Assembly (NCBI RefSeq): GCF_001984055.1
Contig: NZ_LYVO01000001.1
Coordinates: forward strand, 1 to 64,000
Direction of reading: 5' to 3'
Length of the DNA: 64,000 nucleotides
From: Variovorax sp. KK3
GTDB taxonomy: Bacteria; Pseudomonadota; Gammaproteobacteria; Burkholderiales; Burkholderiaceae_C
Part shown: piece after piece, positions 18,396 through 28,861 of the stretch
Position numbering within the stretch: position 1 is the stretch's first letter
Layout of the letters: each line of letters starts with the position of its first letter
Notes under the pieces: generated by a model
Told to the model about the DNA's origin: nothing
Database searches by the model: none
The model's input: the letters and a program-made list of their open reading frames with translations, nothing else
Program-made: the position numbers and the translations under genes

Positions 18396-18515
18396 CTCCG
18401 AGAGCTTTTCTCGGGGCAGAACATACCCGCAAACCAGCCCATTCAAGGTGTTGTACCCCTCCGCGAGGGACGCAAAACGGGCTGGATTTTAGACCCAACC
18501 TTTGGAGAATTTCCT
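18396..18515 (+). promoter_or_regulatory. Structured rpsB mRNA leader (candidate S2 autoregulatory element)
   Basis: Two stem-loops are visible. The first (18396-18416) has CTCCGAGA pairing with TCTCGGGG, closed by a GCTTT loop. The second is a long-range stem, CCAGCCC (18434-18440) with GGGCTGG (18479-18485), enclosing an inner hairpin CCCTC-CGC-GAGGG (18457-18469). The TTTGGAG ribosome-binding site follows unpaired at about 18501-18507. In gammaproteobacteria the rpsB leader is a known target of repression by S2; this leader could be the betaproteobacterial counterpart. Structure is seen, function inferred. Confidence 0.55.
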
Positions 18516-19271
18516 ATGTCGACGACCATGCGCGAAATGCTGGAAGCCGGTGTCCATTTCGGCCACCAAACCCGCTTCTGGAACCCCAAGATGGCTCCGT
18601 ACATCTTCGGCCATCGCAACAAGATCCATATCATCAACCTGGAAAAGACGCTGCCGCTGTTCCAGGACGCGATGAAGTACGCAAAGCAACTCACCGCCAA
18701 CCGCGGCACCATCCTGATGGTCGGCACCAAGCGTCAGGCGCGCGAAATCGTGGCGACCGAAGCGCGCCGCGCCGGCGTCCCCTACGTCGAGACCCGCTGG
18801 CTCGGCGGCATGCTGACCAACTTCAAGACTGTCAAGACCTCGATCAAGCGCCTGAAGGACATGAAGGCCCAGCAGGAAGCCGGCCTCGACAACCTCAGCA
18901 AGAAAGAGCAGCTGACCTTCACCCGCGAGATCGAGAAGCTCGAGAAGGACATCGGCGGCATTCAGGACATGAACGCGCTGCCGGATGCCATCTTCGTGAT
19001 CGACGTGGGCTTCCATAAGATCGCGGTGGCCGAAGCCAAGAAGCTGGGCATTCCGCTGATCGGCGTGGTGGACTCCAACCACTCGCCCGAGGGCATCGAC
19101 TACGTGATCCCCGGCAACGACGACTCGTCCAAGGCTGTCACGCTGTACGCCCGCGGTATCGCCGATGCGATCCTGGAAGGCCGCAACAGCGCCGTGGCCG
19201 ATGTGGCCAAGGCCGTGTCCGAAGGCAACTCCGATGAATTCGTCGAGGTCGAAGAGGGCGCTTCGGCCTGA
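18516..19271 (+). CDS. rpsB: 30S ribosomal protein S2
   Basis: 251-residue small-subunit protein uS2 at the head of the large translation/envelope block. The N-terminus [18 protein letters not shown] is the family signature; later come [10 protein letters not shown] and '[17 protein letters not shown]'. The Glu-rich end ([12 protein letters not shown]) is normal. ATG at 18516 with GGAG eight bases upstream. Expression is probably controlled by the structured leader, and the operon is partly terminated before tsf. Confidence 0.98.
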   Translation: MSTTMREMLEAGVHFGHQTRFWNPKMAPYIFGHRNKIHIINLEKTLPLFQDAMKYAKQLTANRGTILMVGTKRQAREIVATEARRAGVPYVETRWLGGMLTNFKTVKTSIKRLKDMKAQQEAGLDNLSKKEQLTFTREIEKLEKDIGGIQDMNALPDAIFVIDVGFHKIAVAEAKKLGIPLIGVVDSNHSPEGIDYVIPGNDDSSKAVTLYARGIADAILEGRNSAVADVAKAVSEGNSDEFVEVEEGASA

Positions 19272-19294
19272 TTCGCGCCCGCGAGCGCCTGAAG

Positions 19295-19320
19295 AAGGGG
19301 CTTCGATGCCCCTTTTTTTT
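19295..19320 (+). terminator. Intrinsic terminator / attenuator between rpsB and tsf
   Basis: AAGGGGC (19295-19301) pairs with GCCCCTT (19308-19314) around TTCGAT and runs into eight T residues. As in E. coli, where an rpsB-tsf terminator lowers tsf expression, this probably reduces read-through into the downstream operon instead of ending it. Confidence 0.8.
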
Positions 19321-19384
19321 AATCTGATTTTTGCGGCGCCCGGTGCGGGCCGCTGCAGCCAGCCAAACCGAACGGAGAAACAAG

Positions 19385-20311
19385 ATGGCAACAATCACCG
19401 CAAGCATGGTCGCCGAACTGCGTGCCAAGACCGACGCCCCGATGATGGAATGCAAGAAGGCCTTGACCGAGGCCGATGGCAACATGGAGAAGGCCGAAGA
19501 GCTGCTGCGCATCAAGCTCGGCAACAAGGCGGGCAAGGCATCGAGCCGCATTACCGCTGAAGGCGTGGTCACGGCATTTGTCGACGGTGGCGTTGGCGCC
19601 ATCGTCGAGATCAACTGCGAAACCGACTTCGTTTCCAAGAACGACAGCTTCCTGGCCTTCGCCAATGCCGCCGCGATGCTGGTGGCCAAGCAGAACCCGG
19701 CCGACGTGGCTGCGCTGGGGGCGCTGCCGTATGAGCAGGACAGCTTCGGCCCCACGCTCGAAGACGTGCGCAAGGGGCTGATCGGCAAGATCGGCGAGAA
19801 CATGAGCTTCCGCCGCTTCAAGCGCTTTGCCGGAAACGGCAAGCTGGCGTCGTACCTGCACGGCACCCGCATCGGCGTGATGGTCGAGTTCGAGGGTGAC
19901 GACACCGCCGCCAAGGACGTGGCGATGCACGTGGCCGCCATGAAGCCCGTCGCCATCGCCAGCACCGATGTGCCGGCCGAGCTCATCGAGAAAGAACGCG
20001 CCGTGGCCGCAGGCAAGGCCGAAGAAGACCGCAAGACGGCCGAAGCCGCCGGCAAGCAGCCGCAGCCGGCCGACATCGTCGCCAAGCGCATCGAAGGTGG
20101 CGTGCAGAAGTACCTCAAGGAGGTCTCGCTGCACAACCAGCCCTTCGTCAAGAACGACAAGCAGACCGTGGAGCAGATGCTCAAGGCCGCCAGCACCACG
20201 GTGAAGAGCTTCACCCTCTACGTGGTCGGTGAAGGCATCGAGAAGAAGGTCGACGACTTCGCTGCCGAAGTAGCGGCCCAGGTCGCGGCTGCCAAGGCGG
20301 CGGCCGCCTGA
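19385..20311 (+). CDS. tsf: Elongation factor Ts
   Basis: Guanine-nucleotide exchange factor of EF-Tu; 308 residues. The N-terminal UBA-like domain contains the signature '[19 protein letters not shown]'. The core shows [16 protein letters not shown], and the C-terminal part has the Ala/Lys-rich end typical of betaproteobacterial EF-Ts. The ATG at 19385 has GGAGAAAC upstream. It lies after the rpsB terminator-like hairpin. Confidence 0.98.
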   Translation: MATITASMVAELRAKTDAPMMECKKALTEADGNMEKAEELLRIKLGNKAGKASSRITAEGVVTAFVDGGVGAIVEINCETDFVSKNDSFLAFANAAAMLVAKQNPADVAALGALPYEQDSFGPTLEDVRKGLIGKIGENMSFRRFKRFAGNGKLASYLHGTRIGVMVEFEGDDTAAKDVAMHVAAMKPVAIASTDVPAELIEKERAVAAGKAEEDRKTAEAAGKQPQPADIVAKRIEGGVQKYLKEVSLHNQPFVKNDKQTVEQMLKAASTTVKSFTLYVVGEGIEKKVDDFAAEVAAQVAAAKAAAA

Positions 20312-20397
20312 GCGGCGCCACCCGGCGGCGCGTGATGCGCGCCGCCTCTTCACTTTCAAGTCTTAAACTCGCCCCGCCCACCTCAAAGGAAATGCCC

Positions 20398-21120
20398 ATG
20401 CTCGACCCCCGCCCAGCCCACAAGCGAATCTTGTTGAAGCTGTCGGGCGAGGCATTGATGGGTGACGATGCTTTCGGCATCAACCGGGCGACCATCGTCC
20501 GCATGGTCGAAGAGGTGGCCGAGGTGGTGAATATGGGCGTGGAAGTCGCCGTCGTGATCGGCGGCGGCAACATCTTCCGTGGCGTGGCTGGCGGTTCCGT
20601 GGGAATGGACCGCGCAACTGCCGACTACATGGGCATGCTGGCCACGGTGATGAATGCCCTGGCGCTGGCCGATGCCATGAACAAGCAGGGACTGACCGCG
20701 CGTGTCATGTCGGCCATCGCCATCGAGCAGGTGGTCGAGCCCTACGTGCGCCCGAAGGCGCTGCAGTACCTGGAAGAGGGCAAGGTCGTGATCTTCGCGG
20801 CCGGCACCGGCAATCCGTTCTTCACCACCGACACAGCTGCCGCGCTGCGTGGTGCCGAGATCGGGGCCGAACTGGTCCTCAAGGCCACCAAGGTCGATGG
20901 CGTCTACACGGCAGACCCGAAGAAGGACCCCAGCGCCACGCGTTACGCGAACCTGAGCTTCGACGAAGCCATCGCACAGAATCTCGGCATCATGGACGCC
21001 ACAGCCTTCGCGCTGTGCCGCGACCAGAAGCTGCCGATCAAGGTGTTCTCGATCTTCAAGAATGGCGCGCTCAAGCGTGTCGTGTTGGGCGAGGACGAAG
21101 GCACGCTGGTGCATGCCTGA
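20398..21120 (+). CDS. pyrH: UMP kinase
   Basis: Hexameric bacterial UMP kinase making UDP for nucleic acid and envelope precursors; 240 residues. Motifs: [14 protein letters not shown] (glycine-lysine start), GGGNIFRG and the '[14 protein letters not shown]' segment. Two in-frame ATGs lie six bases apart. The second (20398) is eight bases from AAAGGA and is preferred; the first (20392) would be only two bases from it. Same order (rpsB-tsf-pyrH-frr) as in most proteobacteria. Confidence 0.97.
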   Translation: MLDPRPAHKRILLKLSGEALMGDDAFGINRATIVRMVEEVAEVVNMGVEVAVVIGGGNIFRGVAGGSVGMDRATADYMGMLATVMNALALADAMNKQGLTARVMSAIAIEQVVEPYVRPKALQYLEEGKVVIFAAGTGNPFFTTDTAAALRGAEIGAELVLKATKVDGVYTADPKKDPSATRYANLSFDEAIAQNLGIMDATAFALCRDQKLPIKVFSIFKNGALKRVVLGEDEGTLVHA

Positions 21121-21132
21121 GGAGTAAGAGAG

Positions 21133-21693
21133 ATGACCATTGCCGAAATCCGCAGCACGACCGACGTCAAAATGAACCAGTCGATCGCGGCGTTCCAGAA
21201 CAACCTCACCAAGATCCGCACCGGCCGTGCCAACCCCGCACTGCTGGATTCGATTCATGTCGACTACTACGGCTCCGCCGTGCCGCTGTCGCAGGTGGCC
21301 AACGTGTCGCTGATCGATTCGCGCACCATCAGCGTTCAGCCCTGGGAAAAGGGCATGGGCGCCAAGATCGAGAAGGCCATTCGCGAGAGCGACCTGGGCC
21401 TGAACCCGGCCTCGATGGGCGATCTCATCCGCGTGCCGATGCCGCCGATGAGCGAAGAGCGCCGCAAGGAAATGACCAAGCTGGTCCGGACCGAAGGCGA
21501 AAACGCCAAGATCGCGACCCGCAACCTGCGCCGCGACGCCAACGACGCGATCAAGAAGTTGGTCAAGGACAAGCAGGCCTCGGAAGACGACCAGAAGCGC
21601 GCCGAAGCCGAGATCCAGAAGGTGACCGACCGCCATATTTCTGAGATCGACCGGCTCGTCACTGCCAAAGAGGCGGAGATCATGGCCGTCTGA
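21133..21693 (+). CDS. frr: Ribosome recycling factor
   Basis: 186-residue factor that with EF-G splits post-termination ribosomes. Conserved features: [13 protein letters not shown] near 33-45, [15 protein letters not shown] and the C-terminal helical '[18 protein letters not shown]'. It starts 12 bases after pyrH with a GAGGAG site and ends one base before uppS. Confidence 0.98.
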   Translation: MTIAEIRSTTDVKMNQSIAAFQNNLTKIRTGRANPALLDSIHVDYYGSAVPLSQVANVSLIDSRTISVQPWEKGMGAKIEKAIRESDLGLNPASMGDLIRVPMPPMSEERRKEMTKLVRTEGENAKIATRNLRRDANDAIKKLVKDKQASEDDQKRAEAEIQKVTDRHISEIDRLVTAKEAEIMAV

Positions 21694-21694
21694 G

Positions 21695-22432
21695 ATGAGC
21701 AGCCAGAGTACCGGCATCCCCCGTCACATCGCCATCGTCATGGATGGCAATGGCCGCTGGGCCACGCGCCGATTCCTGCCGCGCGTTGCAGGCCATAAGC
21801 AGGGCGTCGAGTCGCTGCGCCGTTGCGTCAAGGCCTGCGCCGATCGCGGCGTTGGCGTGCTGACTGTTTTCGCGTTTTCGTCGGAGAACTGGAACCGTCC
21901 CGTCGAAGAGGTGTCGGGGCTGATGGACCTGATGGTCATCGCCCTTGGCCGCGAGGTGCCCAAGCTGACGCAAGACGGCGTGCGCCTGCATTTCATCGGC
22001 GAGCGCGGGGGGTTGTCGGACAAAATTGCCGCCGGCCTGATCCAGGCCGAGGCAGCCACCGCACACAACACGCGGCTGGTGCTCAATGTCTGCTTCAACT
22101 ACGGTGGCCGCTGGGACATCGCACGCGCCGCGGCTCAGTTGGCGGCGCGCGGCGAGGCCCTGACGGAGGCCAACCTGGATGCCGCCATGGCGCTGTCCCA
22201 TGTGCCCGACCCCGATCTGTTCATTCGCACGGGCGGGGAGCAGCGGCTGTCGAACTTTCTGTTGTGGCAAAGCGCATATTCCGAACTCGTGTTCAGCGAT
22301 CGGCTCTGGCCGGAGTTCGACGAAGCGGCGCTGGACGAAGCTATCGAGATCTTCCGGCGCCGCGAACGCCGCTTCGGCCAGACATCCGCGCAGTTGGCTG
22401 ACGGCGAACGGCGCGATCCGCAGGCAGCCTGA
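21695..22432 (+). CDS. uppS: Undecaprenyl diphosphate synthase (di-trans,poly-cis)
   Basis: cis-Prenyltransferase that builds C55 undecaprenyl diphosphate, the lipid carrier for peptidoglycan and O-antigen. 245 residues. The catalytic loop [10 protein letters not shown] carries D17. '[11 protein letters not shown]', '[15 protein letters not shown]' and '[19 protein letters not shown]' are the other conserved regions. It uses products of the MEP pathway (ispD, ispF, dxr here). Its ATG lies one base after the frr stop. Confidence 0.97.
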   Translation: MSSQSTGIPRHIAIVMDGNGRWATRRFLPRVAGHKQGVESLRRCVKACADRGVGVLTVFAFSSENWNRPVEEVSGLMDLMVIALGREVPKLTQDGVRLHFIGERGGLSDKIAAGLIQAEAATAHNTRLVLNVCFNYGGRWDIARAAAQLAARGEALTEANLDAAMALSHVPDPDLFIRTGGEQRLSNFLLWQSAYSELVFSDRLWPEFDEAALDEAIEIFRRRERRFGQTSAQLADGERRDPQAA

Positions 22433-22437
22433 GCGAC

Positions 22438-23283
22438 ATGCTCAAACAACGCATCATCACGGCGATCGTCCTGCTGGCGATCCTTCTGCCGGCGCTTTTC
22501 TATCCGTCCCACGTCCCCTTCGCCTGCGTGATGCTGGTGCTGGTGGCGGCTGGCGCGTGGGAATGGGGGCGTCTCAACGGGTACGGCTCCGACATGTCGC
22601 TGTTCTTCGGCGCAGAAACGCTGGTGCTCTGCGGTCTTTCATGGTGGCTCGGCCTGCTCGACCGCTCGTTGCTGACGGTCTGGATCGCGGCAAGTGCGGC
22701 ATGGGTACTGGGCGGTGCCGTTCTGCTGCGCGCGGCCGTGCCGGGGTGGCCTCGCCTGCCCAGGGCTTTGCGCCTCGTCGGCGGCCTGCTGGTGTTGTGG
22801 GTGGCTTGGCTGGCGGCGGTCCAGGCGCGCAAGGTCGGCATCAACTTTTTGCTCTCGATCCTCGTGCTGGTGTGGGTGGCCGACGTGTTCGCCTATTTCG
22901 CAGGCCGGGCCTTCGGGCTGCGCTTCACCCGCGGCAAGCTGGCGCCGAGCATCAGTCCCGGCAAGAGCTGGGAGGGTGTCTGGGGCGGCATGCTCGGCGT
23001 GATCGTTTTGGCGCTCGCCTGGGTATGGGCAGACGCGGCGGCACGGCCCGACGTGGTCAGCCTCTACACACGGCTCGCCGAGCGCGGCTGGTGGCTGCTG
23101 GTGATCGGCGTGGTGTTCCTGGCGGCCATGAGCGTCGTCGGCGACCTGGTCGAATCGCTCATCAAGCGCAGCGCCGGCGCCAAGGACAGCAGCGCCTTGT
23201 TGCCCGGCCATGGCGGCGTGCTCGACCGCGTCGATGCCCTCCTGCCGACCTTGCCCATCGCCATGATGCTGGCCTTCTTATGA
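22438..23283 (+). CDS. cdsA: Phosphatidate cytidylyltransferase
   Basis: Integral membrane enzyme making CDP-diacylglycerol from phosphatidate and CTP, the branch point of phospholipid synthesis. 281 residues with about eight hydrophobic segments. The C-terminal signature '[20 protein letters not shown]' continuing to [14 protein letters not shown] is complete. The stop overlaps the dxr start by four bases (ATGA at 23280). Confidence 0.96.
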   Translation: MLKQRIITAIVLLAILLPALFYPSHVPFACVMLVLVAAGAWEWGRLNGYGSDMSLFFGAETLVLCGLSWWLGLLDRSLLTVWIAASAAWVLGGAVLLRAAVPGWPRLPRALRLVGGLLVLWVAWLAAVQARKVGINFLLSILVLVWVADVFAYFAGRAFGLRFTRGKLAPSISPGKSWEGVWGGMLGVIVLALAWVWADAAARPDVVSLYTRLAERGWWLLVIGVVFLAAMSVVGDLVESLIKRSAGAKDSSALLPGHGGVLDRVDALLPTLPIAMMLAFL

Positions 23284-24470
23284 ACGCTGCGAAGCGACAG
23301 CGCATCACCGTGCTGGGCTCGACCGGCTCGGTCGGCGTGAACACGCTGGACGTGATGGCGCGGCATCCAGAGCGCTTCGAAGTATTCGCGCTGTCGGCGT
23401 CGACCAAGGTCGACGAGCTGTTCGCCCAATGCGTGCGCTTCGCGCCGCGGTTCGCCGTCATGGCCAGTGCCCCGCATGCGCGAGTGCTGACCGACAAGCT
23501 GCGGCAGAGCGGCCTGCGCACCGAAGTGCTGCAAGGTGCCGATGCGATCGAATCCATCGCCTCGCATGAAGATTGCGATGCCGTGATGGCCGCCATCGTG
23601 GGCGCGGCCGGTCTCGGGCCTTGCCTTGCCGCGGCGCGCGCCGGCAAGCGTCTGCTGCTGGCCAACAAAGAGGCGCTCGTGGTCGGCGGCGAGCTGTTCA
23701 TGCGCACGGTGCGCGAGGGTAGGGCGACGCTGCTGCCCATCGACAGCGAGCACTCGGCCATCTTTCAGTCGCTGCCCGAGGACCCGGCCACCTGGCCCCG
23801 ACGCATCGACAAGATCATCCTGACCGCCTCTGGCGGACCATTTCGCACGCGGTCGCCCGAAACGCTCTCGGGCGTCACGCCGGAACAGGCCTGTGCCCAC
23901 CCCAATTGGGTCATGGGTCGCAAGATCTCCGTGGACTCCGCGACCATGATGAACAAGGCGCTCGAGGTGATCGAGGCCCGCCACTTGTTCGGTGTCGCGC
24001 CCGAGCAGATCGAAGTCGTCATCCATCCGCAGAGCGTGGTGCATTCGATGGTGCAGTTCACCGATGCGTCCGTCATCGCGCAGTTGGGCACGCCCGACAT
24101 GCGGGTGCCCATCGCCGTCGGGCTGGCCTGGCCCGAGCGCATCGAGAGCGGTGCTGCGGCACTCGATTTCCGCCAGATGGCCGCGCTGACTTTCGATGCG
24201 CCGGACGCCCGGCTTTTTCCCGGGCTCGACCTGGCCTGGCAGGCACTGCGCGCCGCGCCCGGCACCACGGCGGTGCTCAACGCGGCCAACGAGGTGGCCG
24301 TCGACGCCTTCCTCCACCATCGCTTGCGCTTCGACCGCATCCACGCCGTCAATCTGGAAACTTTGGAAGCGGTGCTACCCTCCAATCCGGCGTCGCTGGC
24401 CGACCTGCTGGCGCTGGATGCCAGCGCGCGGGCCGCTGCCAATGCAGCCGCATTGCGCTTCGCAGCCTGA
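23280..24470 (+). CDS. dxr: 1-deoxy-D-xylulose 5-phosphate reductoisomerase
   Basis: First committed enzyme of the MEP isoprenoid pathway and target of fosmidomycin; 396 residues (E. coli 398). The NADPH loop GSTGSVG is at 12-18. Metal and substrate motifs are [21 protein letters not shown] and '[20 protein letters not shown]'. The start is fixed by the ATGA overlap with cdsA. Confidence 0.97.
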   Translation: MNAAKRQRITVLGSTGSVGVNTLDVMARHPERFEVFALSASTKVDELFAQCVRFAPRFAVMASAPHARVLTDKLRQSGLRTEVLQGADAIESIASHEDCDAVMAAIVGAAGLGPCLAAARAGKRLLLANKEALVVGGELFMRTVREGRATLLPIDSEHSAIFQSLPEDPATWPRRIDKIILTASGGPFRTRSPETLSGVTPEQACAHPNWVMGRKISVDSATMMNKALEVIEARHLFGVAPEQIEVVIHPQSVVHSMVQFTDASVIAQLGTPDMRVPIAVGLAWPERIESGAAALDFRQMAALTFDAPDARLFPGLDLAWQALRAAPGTTAVLNAANEVAVDAFLHHRLRFDRIHAVNLETLEAVLPSNPASLADLLALDASARAAANAAALRFAA

Positions 24471-24493
24471 CATCTGGAACCCAGGGGACATTC

Positions 24494-25864
24494 ATGCTCA
24501 CCGTCGTCGCCTTCATCGTAGCGCTGGGCCTGCTCATCGCCGTGCACGAGTACGGCCACTACCGCGTCGCTGTCGCCTGCGGCGTGCGGGTGCTGCGCTT
24601 CTCCGTCGGCTTCGGCCACACGCTCTACAGCTGGAAACCCAAGCGCCAGCATCCCGGTCAAGATACCGAGTTCGTGATCGCGGCTTTTCCGCTGGGCGGC
24701 TACGTGAAGATGCTCGACGAGCGCGAAGGGCCGGTAGCGCCCGAGGAACGCCATCGCGCCTTCAACACCCAACCGCTGCGCTCGCGCGCGGCAATCGTGG
24801 CCGCAGGCCCGATCGCCAATCTATTGCTGGCCATCGCGCTCTACACGGCCGTCAACTGGATCGGAGTCGAAGAGCCCGTCGCGAAGCTCGCCCGCCCCGT
24901 GGCGGCGTCGCTCGCGGATCAGGCCGGCCTGCGGGGCGGTGAACTGGTCTCGCGCGCCGGCTTCGATGGCGAGCTCGAAGCCGTCCAGTCTTTCGAAGAT
25001 TTGCGCTGGCGCATCACGCGCGGCGCGCTCGACGGTCGCGACATCACGCTCGAGGTGGCCGGCGGCGGTGGAGGGCAGACGCGCGAGATCGTGCTGCCCT
25101 TGAGCCGCATCGGCGCCAAGGACGCCGACGCGCAGATGTTCCGAAAGATCGGCATCGTCGCGCCGCTCACGCGTCCCGAGATCGGGGAGGTCATGGCGGG
25201 TGGTGCGGCCGAGCGAGCGGGCCTGCGCAGCGGCGACGTGGTGCGCTCCGTGGGTGGCACGGCCATCGTCGACGGTCAGCAACTGCGCGAGGCGATTCGC
25301 GCGTCGGTCGACGGCGACCAGCCGCGCGCACAGGCCTGGGACATCGAGCGCGGCGGGCAGCCGCTGCGCGTGGAGGTCGCGCCCGAGGTGCGCGAAGAAG
25401 GCGGTGCCCGATTCGGCCGCGTCGGCGCCTACGTGGGCGCACCGCCCGAGATGGTCACGGTGCGCCAGGGCGTGGTCGATGGGGTATGGCGCGGCGTCGT
25501 GCGCACATGGGAGGTCTCGGCCCTGACCGTGCGCATGCTGGGCAAGATGCTGATCGGCGAAGCCTCGATCAAGAACCTCAGCGGGCCGTTGACCATCGCC
25601 GACTACGCAGGCAAGTCGGCCAGCCTGGGACTGACCCAGTACCTGGTGTTCCTCGCTCTCATCAGCGTGAGTCTTGGCGTCCTGAACCTCATGCCGCTGC
25701 CGGTCCTCGATGGGGGGCACCTGATGTATTATCTTTGGGAGGGCCTGACCGGCAAGAGCGTCTCCGAGGCATGGATGGAACGGCTCCAGCGCGGGGGAGT
25801 GGCACTGCTGCTGGTCATGATGTCGATCGCGCTCTTCAATGACGTGACTCGGCTCTTTGGTTAA
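24494..25864 (+). CDS. rseP: Site-2 intramembrane zinc metalloprotease RseP
   Basis: Inner-membrane protease that cuts anti-sigma-E and clears signal-peptide remnants; 456 residues. HEYGH (18-22) in the first membrane helix supplies two zinc ligands, and 'NLMPLPVLDGGH' near residue 398 the third. Two PDZ-like periplasmic regions lie between (about 120-330). The ATG at 24494 is the first residue of the conserved first helix. Adjacent bamA and skp make this the outer-membrane-stress section of the operon. Confidence 0.96.
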   Translation: MLTVVAFIVALGLLIAVHEYGHYRVAVACGVRVLRFSVGFGHTLYSWKPKRQHPGQDTEFVIAAFPLGGYVKMLDEREGPVAPEERHRAFNTQPLRSRAAIVAAGPIANLLLAIALYTAVNWIGVEEPVAKLARPVAASLADQAGLRGGELVSRAGFDGELEAVQSFEDLRWRITRGALDGRDITLEVAGGGGGQTREIVLPLSRIGAKDADAQMFRKIGIVAPLTRPEIGEVMAGGAAERAGLRSGDVVRSVGGTAIVDGQQLREAIRASVDGDQPRAQAWDIERGGQPLRVEVAPEVREEGGARFGRVGAYVGAPPEMVTVRQGVVDGVWRGVVRTWEVSALTVRMLGKMLIGEASIKNLSGPLTIADYAGKSASLGLTQYLVFLALISVSLGVLNLMPLPVLDGGHLMYYLWEGLTGKSVSEAWMERLQRGGVALLLVMMSIALFNDVTRLFG

Positions 25865-25902
25865 CTATCTGTCGGCCGTTTCCGCGCCGGCGCAAATCAC
25901 AG

Positions 25903-28320
25903 ATGAACAATAATTTCAGTCGCTTTCGCCTGCGTAGCGTAGCCGTGCTGGTCGCCAGTGCTTTCTCGGCCTCGCTCGCCTGGGCCGTCGACCCCTTCAC
26001 GGTCCGCGACATCCGGGTGGAAGGTCTGCAACGGGTCGAGCCGGGCACCATCTTCGCGTCGATGCCCCTGCGCGTCGGCGATACCTACAACGACGAACGC
26101 GGCAGCGCTGCCATCCGCGCGCTGTTCGACCTGGGCCTCTTCAAGGACGTGCGAATCGACGTCACCGGCGACGTGCTGGTGGTCATCGTCGAGGAGCGGC
26201 CCACCATCGCCGACGTCGACTTCGTCGGCACCAAGGAATTCGACAAGGCCGTGCTGCAGAAGGCATTGCGCGACGTGGGCCTGGCCGACGGCCGCCCTTA
26301 CGACAAGGCACTGGCCGACCGCGCCGAGCAGGAACTCAAGCGCCAGTACATCAGCCGCAGCCTCTACAACGCCCAGGTCGTGACCACCGTCACCCCCATC
26401 GAGCGCAACCGCGTCAACCTGACCTTCACCGTCACCGAAGGCGATTCCGCGCGTATCCGCGAAGTCCACATCGTCGGCAACAAGGCCTTCAGCGAGGGCA
26501 CGCTGCTCGACCTGTTCGACCAGGACGCCGGCGGCTGGATGAGCTGGTACACCAAGAGCAACCAGTACTCGCGTGCCAAGCTCAACGCCGACCTGGAAAC
26601 GCTGCGCTCCTACTACATCACACGTGGCTACCTCGAGTTCCGCATCGACTCCACGCAGGTCGCGATCTCACCGGACCGCCAGGACCTGAGCATCACCGTC
26701 AACATCACCGAAGGCGAGAAGTTCGTGGTGTCCGGCGTCAAGCTGGAGGGCAACTACCTGGGCCGTGACGACGAGTTCAAGTCCTTGGTGACCATCCAGC
26801 CCGGCGAGCCCTACAACGGCGAGCAGGTCACGGAAACGACCAAGGCCTTCAGCGACTACTTCGGCACCTTCGGATATGCGTTCGCCCGCGTTCAGGCCGA
26901 GCCCGAGATCGACCGCGTGAACAACCGCGTGGCGCTGACGCTGAAGTCGGAGCCTTCGCGTCGGGTGTACGTGCGCCGCGTGTCGATCGGCGGCAACAAC
27001 AAGACCCGCGACGAGGTGATCCGGCGCGAGTTTCGCCAGTACGAGGCGTCCTGGTACGACGGCGACAAGATCAAGCTGTCGCGTGACCGCGTGGACCGCC
27101 TGGGCTTCTTCACCGACGTGAACGTCGAAACGCAGGAAGTGGCGGGATCGCCCGACCAGGTGGACCTGACCATCAACGTGGCCGAAAAGCCCACCGGTAC
27201 CCTCCAGCTGGGCGCCGGCTTCTCGAGCGCCGAGAAGGTGTCGTTCACCTTCGGTATCGCTCAAGAGAACGTGTTCGGCTCGGGCAACTACCTCGGCCTG
27301 CAGGTCAATACCAGCAAGTACGCCCGCACCCTGTCGCTGACGACCACCGATCCGTACTTCACCAAGGACGGCATCTCGCGCAGCTTCAGCCTGTTCCATA
27401 CCACCACGCGGCCCTACTACAGCGTGGACGGCGACTACCGCCTGGTCAACGAAGGCGGCACCATCCGCTTCGGCGTGCCGTTCAGCGAAGTCGACACCGT
27501 GTACTTCGGCATCGGCCTGGAGCGCTATCGTTTCGACCCGGGCGGCAACGTCGCCTACCTGACGCCGCAGTCGTATCGCACGTACTTCGGCTGCGCCACC
27601 ACGGCACAGGGCGTCGTGCCCGATTGCACCAACGACAGCGTCTGGGGCGTTCCCCTGTCCATCGGCTGGTCGCGCGACGATCGAGACAGCGCACTGGTGC
27701 CCACCCGTGGCCGGCTGCAGCGTGCCAACCTCGAAGTCGGCGTCGGCGGCGACATGCGCTACTGGAAGACCAGCTATCAGTACCAGCAGTTCTTCCCGAT
27801 CAGCAAGCAGTACACCTTCGCCATCAACGGAGAGGCGGGTTATGCCAAGGCCATGAGTGGCAAGCCTTACCCGATCTTCAAGAACTTCTACGCCGGTGGC
27901 CTGGGCTCGGTGCGTGGCTTCGAACAGAACTCGCTGGGCCCGCGCGACGTGCCGCTGTACGGCCAGACCGAAGGCGCTGCGCTCGGCGGCACGAAGAAGG
28001 CCATCTTCAACATGGAGCTGAGCACGCCGTTCCCGGGCGCCGGCAACGACCGCACGCTGCGGCTCTACGGCTTCTTCGACGTCGGCAACGTGTTCGCCGA
28101 TTCCCGCGATCCGCTCATGACGGACGCGCAGTGGAAGGCGCAGCAAAAGCTGCGCGCATCCGTCGGCCTGGGGATCAGCTGGATCTCGCCGCTGGGGCCG
28201 CTGCGCCTCGCGTATGCCATTCCCGTCAGGCAGCAGAAGGAGGACTTGACCGATCCTCTGCATCCGATCCCCAAGGATAGAATTCAACGCCTCCAATTCC
28301 AGATCGGAACCTCTTTCTAA
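25903..28320 (+). CDS. bamA: Outer membrane protein assembly factor BamA
   Basis: Core of the BAM complex, inserting beta-barrels into the outer membrane; 805 residues. A signal peptide ends after AWA (about residue 28). Five POTRA domains follow (about 29-425, starting FTVRDIRVEGLQRVEPG), then a 16-stranded barrel with the VRGF motif of loop 6 (GGLGSVRGFEQNSLGPRD, about 665-682). The C-terminal residue is Phe (QIGTSF), the usual barrel signal. The stop TAA shares one base with the skp ATG. Confidence 0.97.
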   Translation: MNNNFSRFRLRSVAVLVASAFSASLAWAVDPFTVRDIRVEGLQRVEPGTIFASMPLRVGDTYNDERGSAAIRALFDLGLFKDVRIDVTGDVLVVIVEERPTIADVDFVGTKEFDKAVLQKALRDVGLADGRPYDKALADRAEQELKRQYISRSLYNAQVVTTVTPIERNRVNLTFTVTEGDSARIREVHIVGNKAFSEGTLLDLFDQDAGGWMSWYTKSNQYSRAKLNADLETLRSYYITRGYLEFRIDSTQVAISPDRQDLSITVNITEGEKFVVSGVKLEGNYLGRDDEFKSLVTIQPGEPYNGEQVTETTKAFSDYFGTFGYAFARVQAEPEIDRVNNRVALTLKSEPSRRVYVRRVSIGGNNKTRDEVIRREFRQYEASWYDGDKIKLSRDRVDRLGFFTDVNVETQEVAGSPDQVDLTINVAEKPTGTLQLGAGFSSAEKVSFTFGIAQENVFGSGNYLGLQVNTSKYARTLSLTTTDPYFTKDGISRSFSLFHTTTRPYYSVDGDYRLVNEGGTIRFGVPFSEVDTVYFGIGLERYRFDPGGNVAYLTPQSYRTYFGCATTAQGVVPDCTNDSVWGVPLSIGWSRDDRDSALVPTRGRLQRANLEVGVGGDMRYWKTSYQYQQFFPISKQYTFAINGEAGYAKAMSGKPYPIFKNFYAGGLGSVRGFEQNSLGPRDVPLYGQTEGAALGGTKKAIFNMELSTPFPGAGNDRTLRLYGFFDVGNVFADSRDPLMTDAQWKAQQKLRASVGLGISWISPLGPLRLAYAIPVRQQKEDLTDPLHPIPKDRIQRLQFQIGTSF

Positions 28321-28847
28321 TGACTCCTTTGCTTCGTGCCGCCGGTGCGCTGCTGATCCCTGCTTTCGTGCTTGCGGGCTCGCCCGCACAGGCGCAGGAA
28401 ACCTTCCGAATCGGTTTCGTCAATCCCGATCGCGTACTGCGCGAGGCCCAGCCCGCCAAGGCGGCGCAGGCCAAGCTCGAAGCTGAGTTCCTGAAGCGCG
28501 AGAAGGACCTGCAGGCGCAGGGCGAAGCACTCAAGACCGCGTCCGAGAAATTCGAGCGCGAGGCGCCGACGATGGCCGAGAGCCAGCGCACCAGCCGCCA
28601 ACGCGCCTTGGTCGACCAAGACCGCGACTTCCAGCGTCGCCGTCGCGAGTTCCAGGAAGACCTCAACGCCCGCAAGAACGAAGAACTGCAGCAGGTCTAC
28701 GAACGTGCCAACCGTGTGGTCAAGCAGGTGGCCGAGGCCGAGAAGTACGACGCCATCCTGCAGGAGGCGATCTACATCAATCCCAAGCACGACATCACCG
28801 AGAAGGTGATCAAGGCGCTCAACGCGTCGGTTGCGGGCGGCAAGTGA
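28320..28847 (+). CDS. skp: Periplasmic chaperone Skp (OmpH family)
   Basis: 175 residues. The signal peptide ends at AQA (about residue 26). The mature protein starts ETFRIGFVNPDRVLREAQP and continues into a long Glu/Arg/Gln-rich helical region (about 40-150) that forms the tentacle-like coiled coils of the trimer. It escorts unfolded outer-membrane proteins to BamA, encoded immediately upstream. Confidence 0.94.
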   Translation: MTPLLRAAGALLIPAFVLAGSPAQAQETFRIGFVNPDRVLREAQPAKAAQAKLEAEFLKREKDLQAQGEALKTASEKFEREAPTMAESQRTSRQRALVDQDRDFQRRRREFQEDLNARKNEELQQVYERANRVVKQVAEAEKYDAILQEAIYINPKHDITEKVIKALNASVAGGK

Positions 28848-28861
28848 CGCCGTGAACCGGC

